Assembly: GCF_026651855.1 (NCBI RefSeq)
Contig: NZ_CP093280.1
Coordinates: 4,194,001-4,258,000, forward strand
Direction of reading: 5' to 3'
DNA: 64,000 bases
Source of the DNA: Pseudomonas silvicola
Lineage (GTDB): Bacteria; Pseudomonadota; Gammaproteobacteria; Pseudomonadales; Pseudomonadaceae
Under the pieces are notes generated by a model. The model had not been told where the DNA came from. It saw nothing but the letters and a program-made list of their open reading frames with translations, and did not search any database. The position numbers and the translations under genes are program-made. Shown here in pieces: positions 8,860 to 17,463 of this stretch (its first letter is position 1; each line of letters starts with the position of its first letter).

Positions 8860-10422
8860 ATGGGCAGTATTCACCCCAACGCCAATGACCCGGAGCCTAT
8901 CCTGGGCATCGTGCGCGCCAGGCGCCTGGTGCAGGCACTGACCGCGCAACCGCTGACGGCGCGCCAGGTGCTGGTGTTCTACCTGCTGGCCCTGGGGCTG
9001 TATGCCTTGCCACTGATCCTCAACAACGTGTTGTTCATCGATGACAACCTGCGCGAGATGCAGGCTGCCACCTGGTGGCGAACCGAGGGGCGGGTGCTGG
9101 GTGACTACCTGTTCAACGTGGTCAGCTTCACGCCAGGCACCCCGGACTTCTTCCCTTTGTCGATGTTGCTGGCCATTGGCTGCATGGCCGTGGCGCTGAC
9201 GCACCTGGCCCATCACTGGTTCAAGCGCCCGCTGTTCAGCCAATGCCTGATTCTGTTGCCACTGTGGTACAACCCGTTTTTTCTGCAGGAATTGTCGTAT
9301 CAGTATGAGTGCCTGACCCTGTCGCTCGGGGTGGCGCTGGTGATCCTGGCCATGAGCCTGGAGATGCGCCGGGGCTGGCTGCAGGTGCTGGCAAGGGCGG
9401 TGCTGCTGGCGGCGGCGCTGAGCCTCGACCAATTGCCGTTGAATGTCTACGTGGGGCTGGTGTGCGTCGATGTGCTGCGCCAGGGCACTGTCGCGCCGAC
9501 CTGGCGCGGGCTGTTGAAGGTCCCTTCGAACGCCCTGGCCACGCTGCTGCTGGGCGGGATGCTGTACTACCTGAGCGCCTACCAGTTGCTGACCGATGAC
9601 CGTGGTGGTGTGATCCTGCCGAACCTGGGTCAGTGGCAAGCGCGCATCGCCCTGCTGGCGGCGCATGTCGGTCTGTTCATCACCCCGGCCAATGGGCTGA
9701 TATTCGCCGGTTTGGCGGGGTGTGCGCTGGCCGGGTGGTTGATCACGGTGCGCGTTGCCCTGCGCTCGCCTGTCGGTGCCGGGCTGAAGGTCGGCTACCT
9801 GTGCCTGACGTGTGCGGCGACCGCGGGCGTGGTCCTGGCCGTGGGGGGCTTGCTGCTGTTTCTATTCGACATGGCCGCCAATGCGGAGGCTCGCGTCCTG
9901 GTGGGCGTGGCGCCCCTGCTGGTGGCGCTGTTGCTGCTGGCCCACCGCTTCATCCAGGCGCTGCGCCCTGGCTGGACCCTGCTCCTGGTACTGCCACTGG
10001 CGACCTTCCTGTCCTTTGCGTACGTGTACGGGCAGTACATGCGCCAGAAGAACGAGCTGGAGTTGTTCGTGCGCACGCTGGTGGTGGCCGACCTCTTCAA
10101 CCACGAGGCGCTGGCCAGTGCCAAAGGCATCTACGTGATGGAAGACAGCAACAACGACATCAACAATGTCTTCGCCCGGGTCTGCGTGCAGCGCATGCTA
10201 CCAGCGCTGCGCTATATCGCCGTCAACGACTACCAGTTTCTGCCCGAGCAGCTGACCAAGTGGGGCGTTGCCAACATGGCCGGCGATGCCCCCGCGCAGG
10301 TGCCCGATCTGGGCGAACCGTTGGTGAAGCGGCCGTTTTACGCCCTTTACCGCGCGGGGGAGTATGGCTACATCCGTTTTACCGCGCGCCAGCTCGGTTT
10401 GCCATGCCCTTCGTTGCGCTAG
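8860..10422 (+). CDS. Glucosyltransferase-II-type (GtrII-like) membrane protein
   Basis: 520 residues from the ATG at 8860, chosen because AAGGAA lies 8 bases upstream; a longer reading from a TTG at 8821 is less likely. Seen: about ten hydrophobic segments and an early acidic loop NNVLFIDDNLREMQ followed by a Trp-rich stretch. This arrangement resembles the Glucos_trans_II family, which modifies O-antigen or other surface glycans with glucose. A C-terminal extracytoplasmic region (about residues 400-520) follows. It is divergent from the DszC-like gene and shares its 218-bp upstream region. Surface glycan modification is inferred from the family; the acceptor is unknown. Confidence 0.65.
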   Translation: MGSIHPNANDPEPILGIVRARRLVQALTAQPLTARQVLVFYLLALGLYALPLILNNVLFIDDNLREMQAATWWRTEGRVLGDYLFNVVSFTPGTPDFFPLSMLLAIGCMAVALTHLAHHWFKRPLFSQCLILLPLWYNPFFLQELSYQYECLTLSLGVALVILAMSLEMRRGWLQVLARAVLLAAALSLDQLPLNVYVGLVCVDVLRQGTVAPTWRGLLKVPSNALATLLLGGMLYYLSAYQLLTDDRGGVILPNLGQWQARIALLAAHVGLFITPANGLIFAGLAGCALAGWLITVRVALRSPVGAGLKVGYLCLTCAATAGVVLAVGGLLLFLFDMAANAEARVLVGVAPLLVALLLLAHRFIQALRPGWTLLLVLPLATFLSFAYVYGQYMRQKNELELFVRTLVVADLFNHEALASAKGIYVMEDSNNDINNVFARVCVQRMLPALRYIAVNDYQFLPEQLTKWGVANMAGDAPAQVPDLGEPLVKRPFYALYRAGEYGYIRFTARQLGLPCPSLR

Positions 10423-10429
10423 CGCCGCG

Positions 10430-10447
10430 CTGTTGCTGGGGCAACAG
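10430..10447. promoter_or_regulatory. Inverted repeat CTGTTGC-N4-GCAACAG upstream of sfnG
   Basis: Perfect 7-bp arms around TGGG. Its centre is 94 bp upstream of the -24 GG of the sigma-54 promoter, the same distance as for the 2901 gene. It begins 8 bases after the glycosyltransferase stop codon, so as a hairpin it could also affect that transcript's end, but no T-run follows. Confidence 0.6.
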
Positions 10448-10530
10448 TCTTCCAGCAAAAGCGCGGGGGCGAACAGTCGACGGGTGTCCGTGTTTTTCCT
10501 AACCTTATGAATATGAACCTGTTTTATGTT

Positions 10531-10546
10531 TGGCACGGTTGCTGCT
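10531..10546 (+). promoter_or_regulatory. Sigma-54 promoter of sfnG
   Basis: Reads TGGCACG-GTTG-CTGCT, with GG-N10-GC spacing and a near-perfect -24 box, 37 bases upstream of the sfnG ATG. Family knowledge: sfnG transcription in P. putida depends on sigma-54 and the activator SfnR, which fits. Confidence 0.85.
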
Positions 10547-10582
10547 CTGGCATTTGCACCTTCTGCCAGAGAGTAAATCGAC

Positions 10583-11680
10583 ATGAGCCAGACCCCTGTG
10601 AAGTTCGCCTACTGGGTACCCAATGTCAGTGGCGGCCTGGTGGTCAGCAAGATCCAGCAGCGCACCAGCTGGGACATCGACTACAACCGCAAGCTGGCGC
10701 AACTGGCCGAGGCGGCGGGTTTTGAATACGGCCTGACGCAGATTCGCTTCACCGCCGGCTACGGTGCCGATAACCAGCACGAGTCGGTAGCGTTCAGCCA
10801 TGCGCTGCTGGCTGCCACGAACACGCTGAAAATCATCGCCGCCATCCTGCCAGGCCCCTGGCAGCCAGCGTTGGCCGCCAAGCAGTTGGCGACCATCGAC
10901 CAACTGACGGGTGGGCGCATCGCCGTGAACATCGTCAGCGGTTGGTTCAAGGGTGAGTTCACTGCCATCGGTGAACACTGGCTGGAGCACGACGAGCGCT
11001 ACCGGCGCTCCGAGGAGTTCATCACCGCGTTGAAGGGTATCTGGACCCAGGACAACTTCACCTACCGCGGTGACTTCTACCGTTTCAGCGACTACACCCT
11101 GCGGCCCAAGCCGCTGCAGCAACCGCACCCGGAGGTTTTCCAGGGTGGCAGCTCGCGGGCTGCCCGGGACATGGCCGCGCGGGTATCGGACTGGTACTTC
11201 ACCAATGGCAACACGGTGGAAGGCATCAAGGCCCAGGTCGATGACATCCGCGCCAAGGCGGCCGCCAACGGCCATTCGGTGAAAGTCGGGGTCAATGCCT
11301 TCGTGATCGCCCGCGAAACCGAGGCCGAGGCGCGTGCGGTGCTGGCCGAGATCATCGACAAGGCCGACTTCGACGCCGTCAGCGCCTTCGGTGCGGCGGC
11401 GAAACAGGCGGGTAGCGCGTCGCCGGAAGGTGAGGGCAACTGGGCCAAGTCCACCTTTGAAGACCTGGTGCAGTACAACGACGGCTTCAAGACCAACCTC
11501 ATTGGCACCCCCCGGCAGATCGCCGAGCGCATCGTTGCCCTGAAGGCCGTGGGCGTGGACCTGGTGCTGACCGGCTTCCTGCATTTCCAGGAGGAAGTGG
11601 AGTACTTCGGCAAGCATGTGCTGCCGTTGGTACGCGAACTGGAAGCCGCCCGTGTGCCCACGGTTGAACCGGCCATCTGA
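10583..11680 (+). CDS. sfnG: Dimethylsulfone monooxygenase SfnG (FMNH2-dependent)
   Basis: 365 residues, the expected length. Seen: MSQTPVKFAYWVPNVSGGLV, the LLM TIM-barrel motif TGGRIAVNIVSGWFKGEF, HDERYRRSEEF and FQGGSSRAARDMAARVSDWY, all characteristic of SfnG. Reaction (family knowledge): dimethylsulfone + FMNH2 + O2 gives methanesulfinate and formaldehyde, feeding sulfur to the sulfonate pathway; the protein is cytoplasmic. A clear sigma-54 promoter and an inverted repeat lie upstream. The usual partner flavin reductase gene sfnF is not adjacent. The start ATG has GAGAG upstream and conserved N-terminal residues. Confidence 0.93.
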   Translation: MSQTPVKFAYWVPNVSGGLVVSKIQQRTSWDIDYNRKLAQLAEAAGFEYGLTQIRFTAGYGADNQHESVAFSHALLAATNTLKIIAAILPGPWQPALAAKQLATIDQLTGGRIAVNIVSGWFKGEFTAIGEHWLEHDERYRRSEEFITALKGIWTQDNFTYRGDFYRFSDYTLRPKPLQQPHPEVFQGGSSRAARDMAARVSDWYFTNGNTVEGIKAQVDDIRAKAAANGHSVKVGVNAFVIARETEAEARAVLAEIIDKADFDAVSAFGAAAKQAGSASPEGEGNWAKSTFEDLVQYNDGFKTNLIGTPRQIAERIVALKAVGVDLVLTGFLHFQEEVEYFGKHVLPLVRELEAARVPTVEPAI

Positions 11681-11963
11681 CCCACCTCGGCGGTATTCTT
11701 CCCCCCAGATGCGCCCCGTCCCACCGGATGGGGCGCGCAGGCCAGGTTTCCCCTCGCAAGCGGACGAAGCCCGGGAAAAAGCTGCCGCCGATGCTACCCC
11801 GGCTATTTCCCGATAGCGTTCGCCCCCGGTTTTTGTCAACAATAGCGCCCTGCAAAAAACGCCTGCCCGTCCGGGGCCGTGCCGCTTTCATTTCTACCGG
11901 GAATACCATGCCGCTGATTCACCCTCGAACCTGCCATCGCCCCGCTGCCTGCGAGGCGCGGCC

Positions 11964-12467
11964 ATGACCGACCTGACCATTGAACTGCTGCCCACCGAGC
12001 TCGACCAGGCACCGCTGATCCGCAACCTGTACCAGTTCTACGCCTATGAGTCGTCCGACTGGGAACAGGAAGACGTCGACCTGGACGGCCGCTACTACAT
12101 CCACGACGAGCACCTGTTGCGCTACTGGCACGACCAGGACTGGAGCGCCAACCTGCTGCTGGTCAACGGCTATGTCGCTGGCTTCCTGCTGGTGGAGCGC
12201 AGCGAGCTGCCCGGCATCGATGCGCTGGAACTGGCTGACCTGTTCATTCTCAAGAAGTACCGCCGCAAGGGCATCGGCAAGGCCCTGGTGACCCAGGTAC
12301 TCACCGGCGGCCACGAGAACTGGCTGGTACGCTACTACCGCCAGGACGACGCCGCCGAGGCGTTCTGGGGCGCGGTGCTCAGCGACTTGCCACGCCCGGC
12401 CCGGGCCATCGAGCTGGACGATGAGCCGGAGTTGAGCAATTTCCTGGTGACCCGCGTCACCCACTGA
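11964..12467 (+). CDS. GNAT-family N-acetyltransferase
   Basis: 167 residues. Seen: a GNAT fold with acetyl-CoA binding motif KKYRRKGIGKALV near residue 98, preceded by ALELADLFIL. The acceptor-side N-terminus (LYQFYAYESSDW) resembles Pseudomonas GNAT proteins of unknown substrate. GAGG lies 8 bases before the ATG. A 19-codon reading frame at 11908-11967 ends in an ATGA overlap with this start, which may couple translation. It converges with the SDR gene, leaving 24 bases between the stops. The 283-bp gap before it holds a GC-rich hairpin (11711-11736) without a T-run. Confidence 0.75.
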   Translation: MTDLTIELLPTELDQAPLIRNLYQFYAYESSDWEQEDVDLDGRYYIHDEHLLRYWHDQDWSANLLLVNGYVAGFLLVERSELPGIDALELADLFILKKYRRKGIGKALVTQVLTGGHENWLVRYYRQDDAAEAFWGAVLSDLPRPARAIELDDEPELSNFLVTRVTH

Positions 12468-12491
12468 CACGCTACCCCGGCGCGGCCAGGC

Positions 12492-13235
12492 TCACACCTC
12501 CTGGCGCGTCGGCCGGAACAGAATCTCGTTGATGTCCATGTCGTCCGGTTGGCCAATGGCGAATGCCACCGTGCGGGCGAACGCGTCCGCGGGCAGGGCG
12601 ATCTCGTACATCTTGCGGACGGCCTCGGCAATGTCCGGTTCGGTGATGCTAGCGGGCAGTTCGGTGGCCACCGCGCCGGGGGAGATGATGGTGGTGCGGA
12701 TGTTCCAGGCCTTCACCTCCTGGCGCAGGCCTTCGGACAGCGCGCGCACGGCGTGCTTGGTGGCCGCGTACACGGCGCTGCCGGGGCGTACCTTGTGGCC
12801 GGCCACCGACGACACATTGATGATCTGCCCGCTCTTTTGCTGCTGCATGTGCGGCAGGGCGGCGGCGATACCGTAGAGCACCCCCTTGATATTGACGTCG
12901 ATCATGCGGTCCCAATCCTCGACTTTCAGCCGCTCCAGCGGCGAGTGAGGCATGAGGCCTGCGTTGTTGAGCATCACGTCGACGCGGCCATGCGCCTGCA
13001 CCGCGCTGTCGACCAGGTGCTTGACCTGGGCGCTGTCGGTGACGTCGGTCTGCACGGCCAGGGCCTTGGCACCGCTGGCGATCAGCTCGTCGGCCAGGGC
13101 CTGGATGCGTTCCAGGCGGCGCGCACCCAGCACCACATGGGCGCCCTGACTGGCCAGCAGGCGCGCGGTGGCCTCACCCAGGCCGCTGCTGGCACCGGTG
13201 ATGACGATGACTTTACCTTGTATGTGCTCACTCAC
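12492..13235 (-). CDS. SDR-family NAD(P)-dependent oxidoreductase
   Basis: 247 residues from a GTG start that has AGGAG 10 bases upstream; reading further upstream adds 56 residues with no family resemblance. Seen: the TGASSGLG cofactor motif at about residues 12-19, NNAG, catalytic Ser in SSVAGHK and the YAATK active-site Tyr/Lys. This is a classical short-chain dehydrogenase resembling the YdfG/serine-3-dehydrogenase-like group common in Pseudomonas. Substrate not predictable. It is monocistronic, convergent with the GNAT gene. Confidence 0.85.
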   Translation of the reverse strand: MSEHIQGKVIVITGASSGLGEATARLLASQGAHVVLGARRLERIQALADELIASGAKALAVQTDVTDSAQVKHLVDSAVQAHGRVDVMLNNAGLMPHSPLERLKVEDWDRMIDVNIKGVLYGIAAALPHMQQQKSGQIINVSSVAGHKVRPGSAVYAATKHAVRALSEGLRQEVKAWNIRTTIISPGAVATELPASITEPDIAEAVRKMYEIALPADAFARTVAFAIGQPDDMDINEILFRPTRQEV

Positions 13236-13424
13236 GGCGAGAGGACTCCTGAACGGGGTGGTGCGGGGCGATGGCCGCCCGGCGAGGAAATAGGCCAGCA
13301 CGGGTTGGCCTCCTGAACCTGTGACCAGTGGCGCCCATGATAGGTGCCCTGGCACCCGGTGATTAGCCCGCCGAACGTGTTTGGCCTTGTGAATGGCGTT
13401 CATGAGTCTGTTCGACCGGTAACG

Positions 13425-14429
13425 TTACTGGCCGTTGATGACCTTGGCGTACTGGCGGGCGAACAGGGTTTGGGACACGCCCAGCACGATATCGATCTGG
13501 CGCGACCCGGTGGTTTCCACTCGTACCTTGCCACAGTGGTTGTCATGGTCGGTCTGGTGGGTAACCACCGACAGAAACTGGCGGTCGACCTTGTTCGCCA
13601 CCAGGCCCCCGGCCATCAGCATCGTGGCCAAGGGGTCGAAGATCGGCACTGGCAGGTTGCCTTCGGCATTATCGCCGGTCTTTTTCTTGAACACATTGCG
13701 CACCAGGTTCGCCACGGGATCGGTGGCGGTGATGGTGTCGATGTAGCTTGGGTCGAGGATCACCTGGTTGCAGGCATCCAGGGGCACCAGGGTCAGGGGT
13801 AGCTCAGACTTGAAGAGGATGTCCGCCGCCTCGGGGTCGACGAATACGTTCCACTCGGCGTGGTAGTTGCTGCTGTAGCGGCTACCCTGGTCCCATTCCT
13901 TCATGGCGCCGTTGAGGGCGGCGACGTTGCCGTCCACGTACACCGCGCCAGCCATGGCGACGACGCGCTCGACCTTCGCCAGGTCGCTGGCCGCAGGCTT
14001 CAGGGCCAGCAGCTTGGCCAGGTTGGTGAAGCCGCCCAGCGACAGAATGGTCACGGGCTCCGGGGTGGCCTTGAGGGTATCGTGCAGGAACTCCCATGCC
14101 GGTTTCGCCGACAGCGGCGGCAAAGCCTTGGGATTGAGCGTGCCGATCAGGCCCATGATGTCGTTCATGTCGTTCTTGAACAGCTGGGGAAACACGTTGT
14201 GCAGCTTCAGCGGTACGTCGGTGCCGCGCGCCACCGGGATAGCGGTGTGCTGGCCGATGCCCAGCAGGTGCTGGGCAATGATCACCCCCCAGCCCAGGTC
14301 CGTTTCACCGCAGCCGGTGACGGTCAAGCCGATGATCTCGATGCCCGGGTCTTTCATCAGGTAGGCGATGGACAGCACGTCGTCCCAGCCCATGTCCGAA
14401 TCGATGATGACTTTCTTCTTGATGCTCAT
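13425..14429 (-). CDS. Nucleoside hydrolase (inosine/uridine-preferring family)
   Basis: 334 residues. Seen: N-terminal calcium-binding Asp cluster IIDSDMGWDD (residues 8-17, a variant of the usual DTDPGxDD) and the downstream signature YHAEWNVFVDPEAADIL. There is no signal peptide, so it is cytoplasmic. Family knowledge: these enzymes split the N-glycosidic bond of ribonucleosides. Its ATG overlaps the stop of the upstream hydrolase-dikinase fusion gene (ATGA), so the two are translationally coupled in a three-gene operon. That coupling suggests the operon acts on a nucleoside-like molecule. The Met/Trp change in the Asp motif may alter specificity. Confidence 0.85.
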   Translation of the reverse strand: MSIKKKVIIDSDMGWDDVLSIAYLMKDPGIEIIGLTVTGCGETDLGWGVIIAQHLLGIGQHTAIPVARGTDVPLKLHNVFPQLFKNDMNDIMGLIGTLNPKALPPLSAKPAWEFLHDTLKATPEPVTILSLGGFTNLAKLLALKPAASDLAKVERVVAMAGAVYVDGNVAALNGAMKEWDQGSRYSSNYHAEWNVFVDPEAADILFKSELPLTLVPLDACNQVILDPSYIDTITATDPVANLVRNVFKKKTGDNAEGNLPVPIFDPLATMLMAGGLVANKVDRQFLSVVTHQTDHDNHCGKVRVETTGSRQIDIVLGVSQTLFARQYAKVINGQ

Positions 14430-16873
14430 GGTGTTTCACCGTAGGGGTCTGAAAGGGTCAGGGTGCCGTCGTGGTAGAGGACCTCGCGGCCCAGCCAGGC
14501 GCTATCGACCTGGGGCAGCACCGCCGACGGTTTGCGCAATTCACGCAGCAGCGTGGCGCCGTGGGACAAACGCCCGCCCATGCACGCGATCACCGCGCGG
14601 GCCTGGCGGTAGTGGTCATGGCGGCCGGGGTCCAGGGCCTGCTCCAGCAGAATGTCCTGGCCCAGCACGCCTCGTACCTGGCCGGGGTAGATCATGAAAG
14701 CGTTGGCCAGTTCGGTGCCGGCGTCGCCGTCTTGCCAGAAGCTTCCCTGGCGCCCGCGCACGGCGGGGTGGGGGGCGAACCAGTAGGCGGCGTCGGCGGC
14801 GGGCATGGTGTGATGCAGGGCGAAGAACACCCGCATGAGGTTGTCGCGGTACCACTCGCGCACCTGCAGGTAGTAGCCGCGCATACCTGGCAGGCCCAGG
14901 CGGTGGGCCAGGCGCACGGGGGCGGGCCAGCTCGGGAAGGCCTGCAGCGGCAAGGCCACCGGGGCCGCGCGCGGCGTGGCCGGGTCGGTCTCCCAGGGCA
15001 GGCGGTGCGGGCTGTGGTCCAGCTCGCGGTAGGCCGTGGCCGGGCGGCCCAGGGCAGCACCGCCGCTGCTGGCCAGGGCAGTGCCGATGCACAGGTTGCC
15101 TTGCACCACGAACACATAGAAGCGGGTGAACCAGTCCGCCAGTGCCTGGCCGTCGGCACCTCGCAGGGTGTGCAATTCGTCGGCGAAACGGCGCAGGCCG
15201 TGCTCCAGGCTGTTCAAGTGCCGACGTGCCTGGCGCTGCATGCGCAGGAACACCGGCAGGCTGCGCAGCAAACGCATGGGCCGCAGCGGCAGGTGCGGCG
15301 TGGCGCCACCGACTTCATCGGCGTAACGCCTGGCCGGTATGCCCCAGTCCGCCAGTCGGGCCAGGAACACATCGTTGTTGATGTAGGAGGCGTCGCCGAA
15401 CAGGGCGGTAAAGGGCTCGTTGTCCTCCAGCACGCGGGCATCCCAGCGCGCCATCACCGCCGGGATGCTGCCGGCCGCGCGGCGCTGGGCGTACTCCACC
15501 AGGCGGCTGGGCCGGGGGGGCAGAATCTCGGCGATGTTGGCGGCAGTGATGTGGCGCCGCCAGGGGTGGTCGGTGATGGGGCGGTATTGCAGCAACCACA
15601 ACTGGCTGCCGTCCCAGGCCCATTCAATGTCGCCGGGCACATAGTGGAACACCCGCAGGGTTTCCTGCAAAAAGGCCCACAGCGCGTCGGCGGTCAGCCC
15701 GTCGGTAGTGGGGAAGTGCCCGCGTGCCCAGCTGGCGCCCAGACGCGACAACGTTGCCCGCTGTGGATCACAGCGGCCATCGGCCAGGCCTTCCAGATGG
15801 CCCGGCACCCATTCCAGCTCCACGGCCAGGTGGCGGGTGAACGCAATGCCCGAGAGCGTGGGTTGAATGAAACGTTGCACCACCACTTCTTCCACGCCTT
15901 CGCCCAGTAACCGGGCGATGCGCACGGGCACCTCGGCGGCCGTTTCACGCAGGTAAGTGGTGCTGAGCCCGGCATTGGCCGCATCTGCCTGGTCTTCGTC
16001 ATGGCTGGAGGAGCGCACGGCCCACGATGCCTCGGGGGCAGCCGCCAGCCAGGGGGCCAGGCGTGGATCATCGGTGCGCTCGATGCTCAGGGCCGCGGGC
16101 ACCGGCAAGCCGGCCATGGCCGCCAGGCGCAGGCGGCCACCCTTGGTGTGGGCGACGAAGCCGTCGGTTGGCGCCTCAAGGTACTGGCAGAAGGCGGCCG
16201 GGTTGTCGATCCAGGGGTAATGCCCCCAGCCCGGCACCAGGCTGACCCGCAGCTCGGCACGGGCGAGGATAGCGGCCCAGGCCGCGGCCTGCTCGACGTT
16301 CAGGACGTTGTCCTGGTCGCCCCAGACCAGCTCCACGGGGTCAGTCACCCATTCCAGCAAAGGCAGGGCGGTGTCGGCGCGCACCATGTCCCAGTACGGC
16401 ACGAAGGCGCGGCAGCGTCGGTAGCCTTCGCCCATGCGCTGGTATTGCGCGGCCGTCCATGGCTGGCTGGAAAATCTGTGCGCGAACCAGGCCGGGCGGT
16501 TGGCCAGTGCCCAGTGAATGGTCTTGCGTATTGGCAGGGGCGACATCAGCGCGGGCAGGCGCCGCCGCCACAGGTAGGCGCCCACGGGAGCCAGCAGTAC
16601 GGTGCGGCTGAAATGCCCGGGCTTGCGTTGCAGGGCGTGCAGCACGATCAGTGCATTGACGCCCACGGCGAAAATGGCGCTGCCGGCCTGGGTCATGTTC
16701 AACAAGGCGTCGGCGTAGGCGGCCAGGTCTTCACAGGGCGGCTGCGGGTTGTCGCCGAAGCCCGGCAGCTCCACAGGCTCGGCCCGATACCGGCTGAACC
16801 GCTCCCGTACATCATCCCACCAGGCTGCGGCGCTGCCATTGCCGCCCAACAGGTACAGTGTTTGCGCGCTCAT
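14426..16873 (-). CDS. Alpha/beta-hydrolase-like domain fused to PPDK/PEP-synthase-like phosphotransferase
   Basis: 815 residues in three parts. Residues 1-235 have an alpha/beta-hydrolase fold with Asp (VWGDQDN) and His (PGWGHYPW), but the nucleophile elbow reads VGVNAL, so the catalytic Ser is apparently Asn. Residues 240-440 are a PPDK-type ATP-grasp: AVRSSSHDED, VVVQRFIQPTLSGIAFTR, DIEWAWDG and LQYRPIT are all well kept. The C-terminus carries a swivelling phosphohistidine motif GGRLSHGATLLREL near residue 770. Family knowledge: the ATP-grasp plus His-domain layout occurs in PEP synthase and rifampin phosphotransferase, which transfer the beta-phosphate of ATP to a small molecule. Inference: the hydrolase-like domain may bind the acceptor. 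Both ends overlap neighbours by 4 bases. Confidence 0.75.
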   Translation of the reverse strand: MSAQTLYLLGGNGSAAAWWDDVRERFSRYRAEPVELPGFGDNPQPPCEDLAAYADALLNMTQAGSAIFAVGVNALIVLHALQRKPGHFSRTVLLAPVGAYLWRRRLPALMSPLPIRKTIHWALANRPAWFAHRFSSQPWTAAQYQRMGEGYRRCRAFVPYWDMVRADTALPLLEWVTDPVELVWGDQDNVLNVEQAAAWAAILARAELRVSLVPGWGHYPWIDNPAAFCQYLEAPTDGFVAHTKGGRLRLAAMAGLPVPAALSIERTDDPRLAPWLAAAPEASWAVRSSSHDEDQADAANAGLSTTYLRETAAEVPVRIARLLGEGVEEVVVQRFIQPTLSGIAFTRHLAVELEWVPGHLEGLADGRCDPQRATLSRLGASWARGHFPTTDGLTADALWAFLQETLRVFHYVPGDIEWAWDGSQLWLLQYRPITDHPWRRHITAANIAEILPPRPSRLVEYAQRRAAGSIPAVMARWDARVLEDNEPFTALFGDASYINNDVFLARLADWGIPARRYADEVGGATPHLPLRPMRLLRSLPVFLRMQRQARRHLNSLEHGLRRFADELHTLRGADGQALADWFTRFYVFVVQGNLCIGTALASSGGAALGRPATAYRELDHSPHRLPWETDPATPRAAPVALPLQAFPSWPAPVRLAHRLGLPGMRGYYLQVREWYRDNLMRVFFALHHTMPAADAAYWFAPHPAVRGRQGSFWQDGDAGTELANAFMIYPGQVRGVLGQDILLEQALDPGRHDHYRQARAVIACMGGRLSHGATLLRELRKPSAVLPQVDSAWLGREVLYHDGTLTLSDPYGETP

Positions 16874-17337
16874 GCCTTCACCACTTGGCGGTCATGGCTG
16901 ATCAGCCACAGCAGCGGGGGGGCCAGGGCACACAGCGCCAGCAGGTCGGCCAGTACATTGATCCATACCCCGGCACTGGCCGACAGCCAGATATCCTGAG
17001 GCGCCCACACGCCGATACCGAGCAATAGCCAGCCCCAGGCTGCGGCACTGCGCTGTCGTTGGCCGATGTGGACGAGGGCGAACATGGCGATGCCGTAGCT
17101 TTGCAGCGTGGCGCCGAACAGGGCGAACCACCAGCGTTGCTGGGCTGCGGCTGGCGCCGGGGCAGGGGTGGTCCAGAAGGCGTTGTCCACCCAGTGCAGG
17201 TAGGCGTCCAGGTGGCCGGCGGGGCTGGCCCAGGTCAGCAGCAGGCCGCCGAACACATGGCCCAGTACAACCAGGTAAAGCCAGGCCACGACGGTGCGGC
17301 GGGTACGGGTGGGGGTAGCGAACAGCGAGCGAACCAT
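16870..17337 (-). CDS. Small four-helix membrane protein, unknown function
   Basis: 155 residues with four hydrophobic segments (about 18-38, 68-90, 98-116 and 122-146) and short loops. I do not recognise the family. It is the first gene of the operon with the hydrolase-dikinase fusion (ATGA overlap) and the nucleoside hydrolase. Conservation of such a membrane protein beside a phosphotransferase could mean transport or anchoring, but this is inference. The segment HWVDNAFW and the Trp-rich loops (QQRWWF) are the only distinctive elements. There is no signal peptide beyond the first helix. Confidence 0.65.
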   Translation of the reverse strand: MVRSLFATPTRTRRTVVAWLYLVVLGHVFGGLLLTWASPAGHLDAYLHWVDNAFWTTPAPAPAAAQQRWWFALFGATLQSYGIAMFALVHIGQRQRSAAAWGWLLLGIGVWAPQDIWLSASAGVWINVLADLLALCALAPPLLWLISHDRQVVKA

Positions 17338-17463
17338 TCCATGTCCTGGGTGAAACCGTGAGAGCGGCGAGCATGCAGGGGTTGTCGATGGGTGTCAATT
17401 TGGCTGGGTACACAGCAGGGCGCTGCACTAGTCAGAGGACGACGCGCCTGTGTGGTCGGTTTG

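Noticed and set aside
11711-11736. Terminator after sfnG
   Set aside because: A GC hairpin exists but no T-run follows, so it is not listed as a feature.
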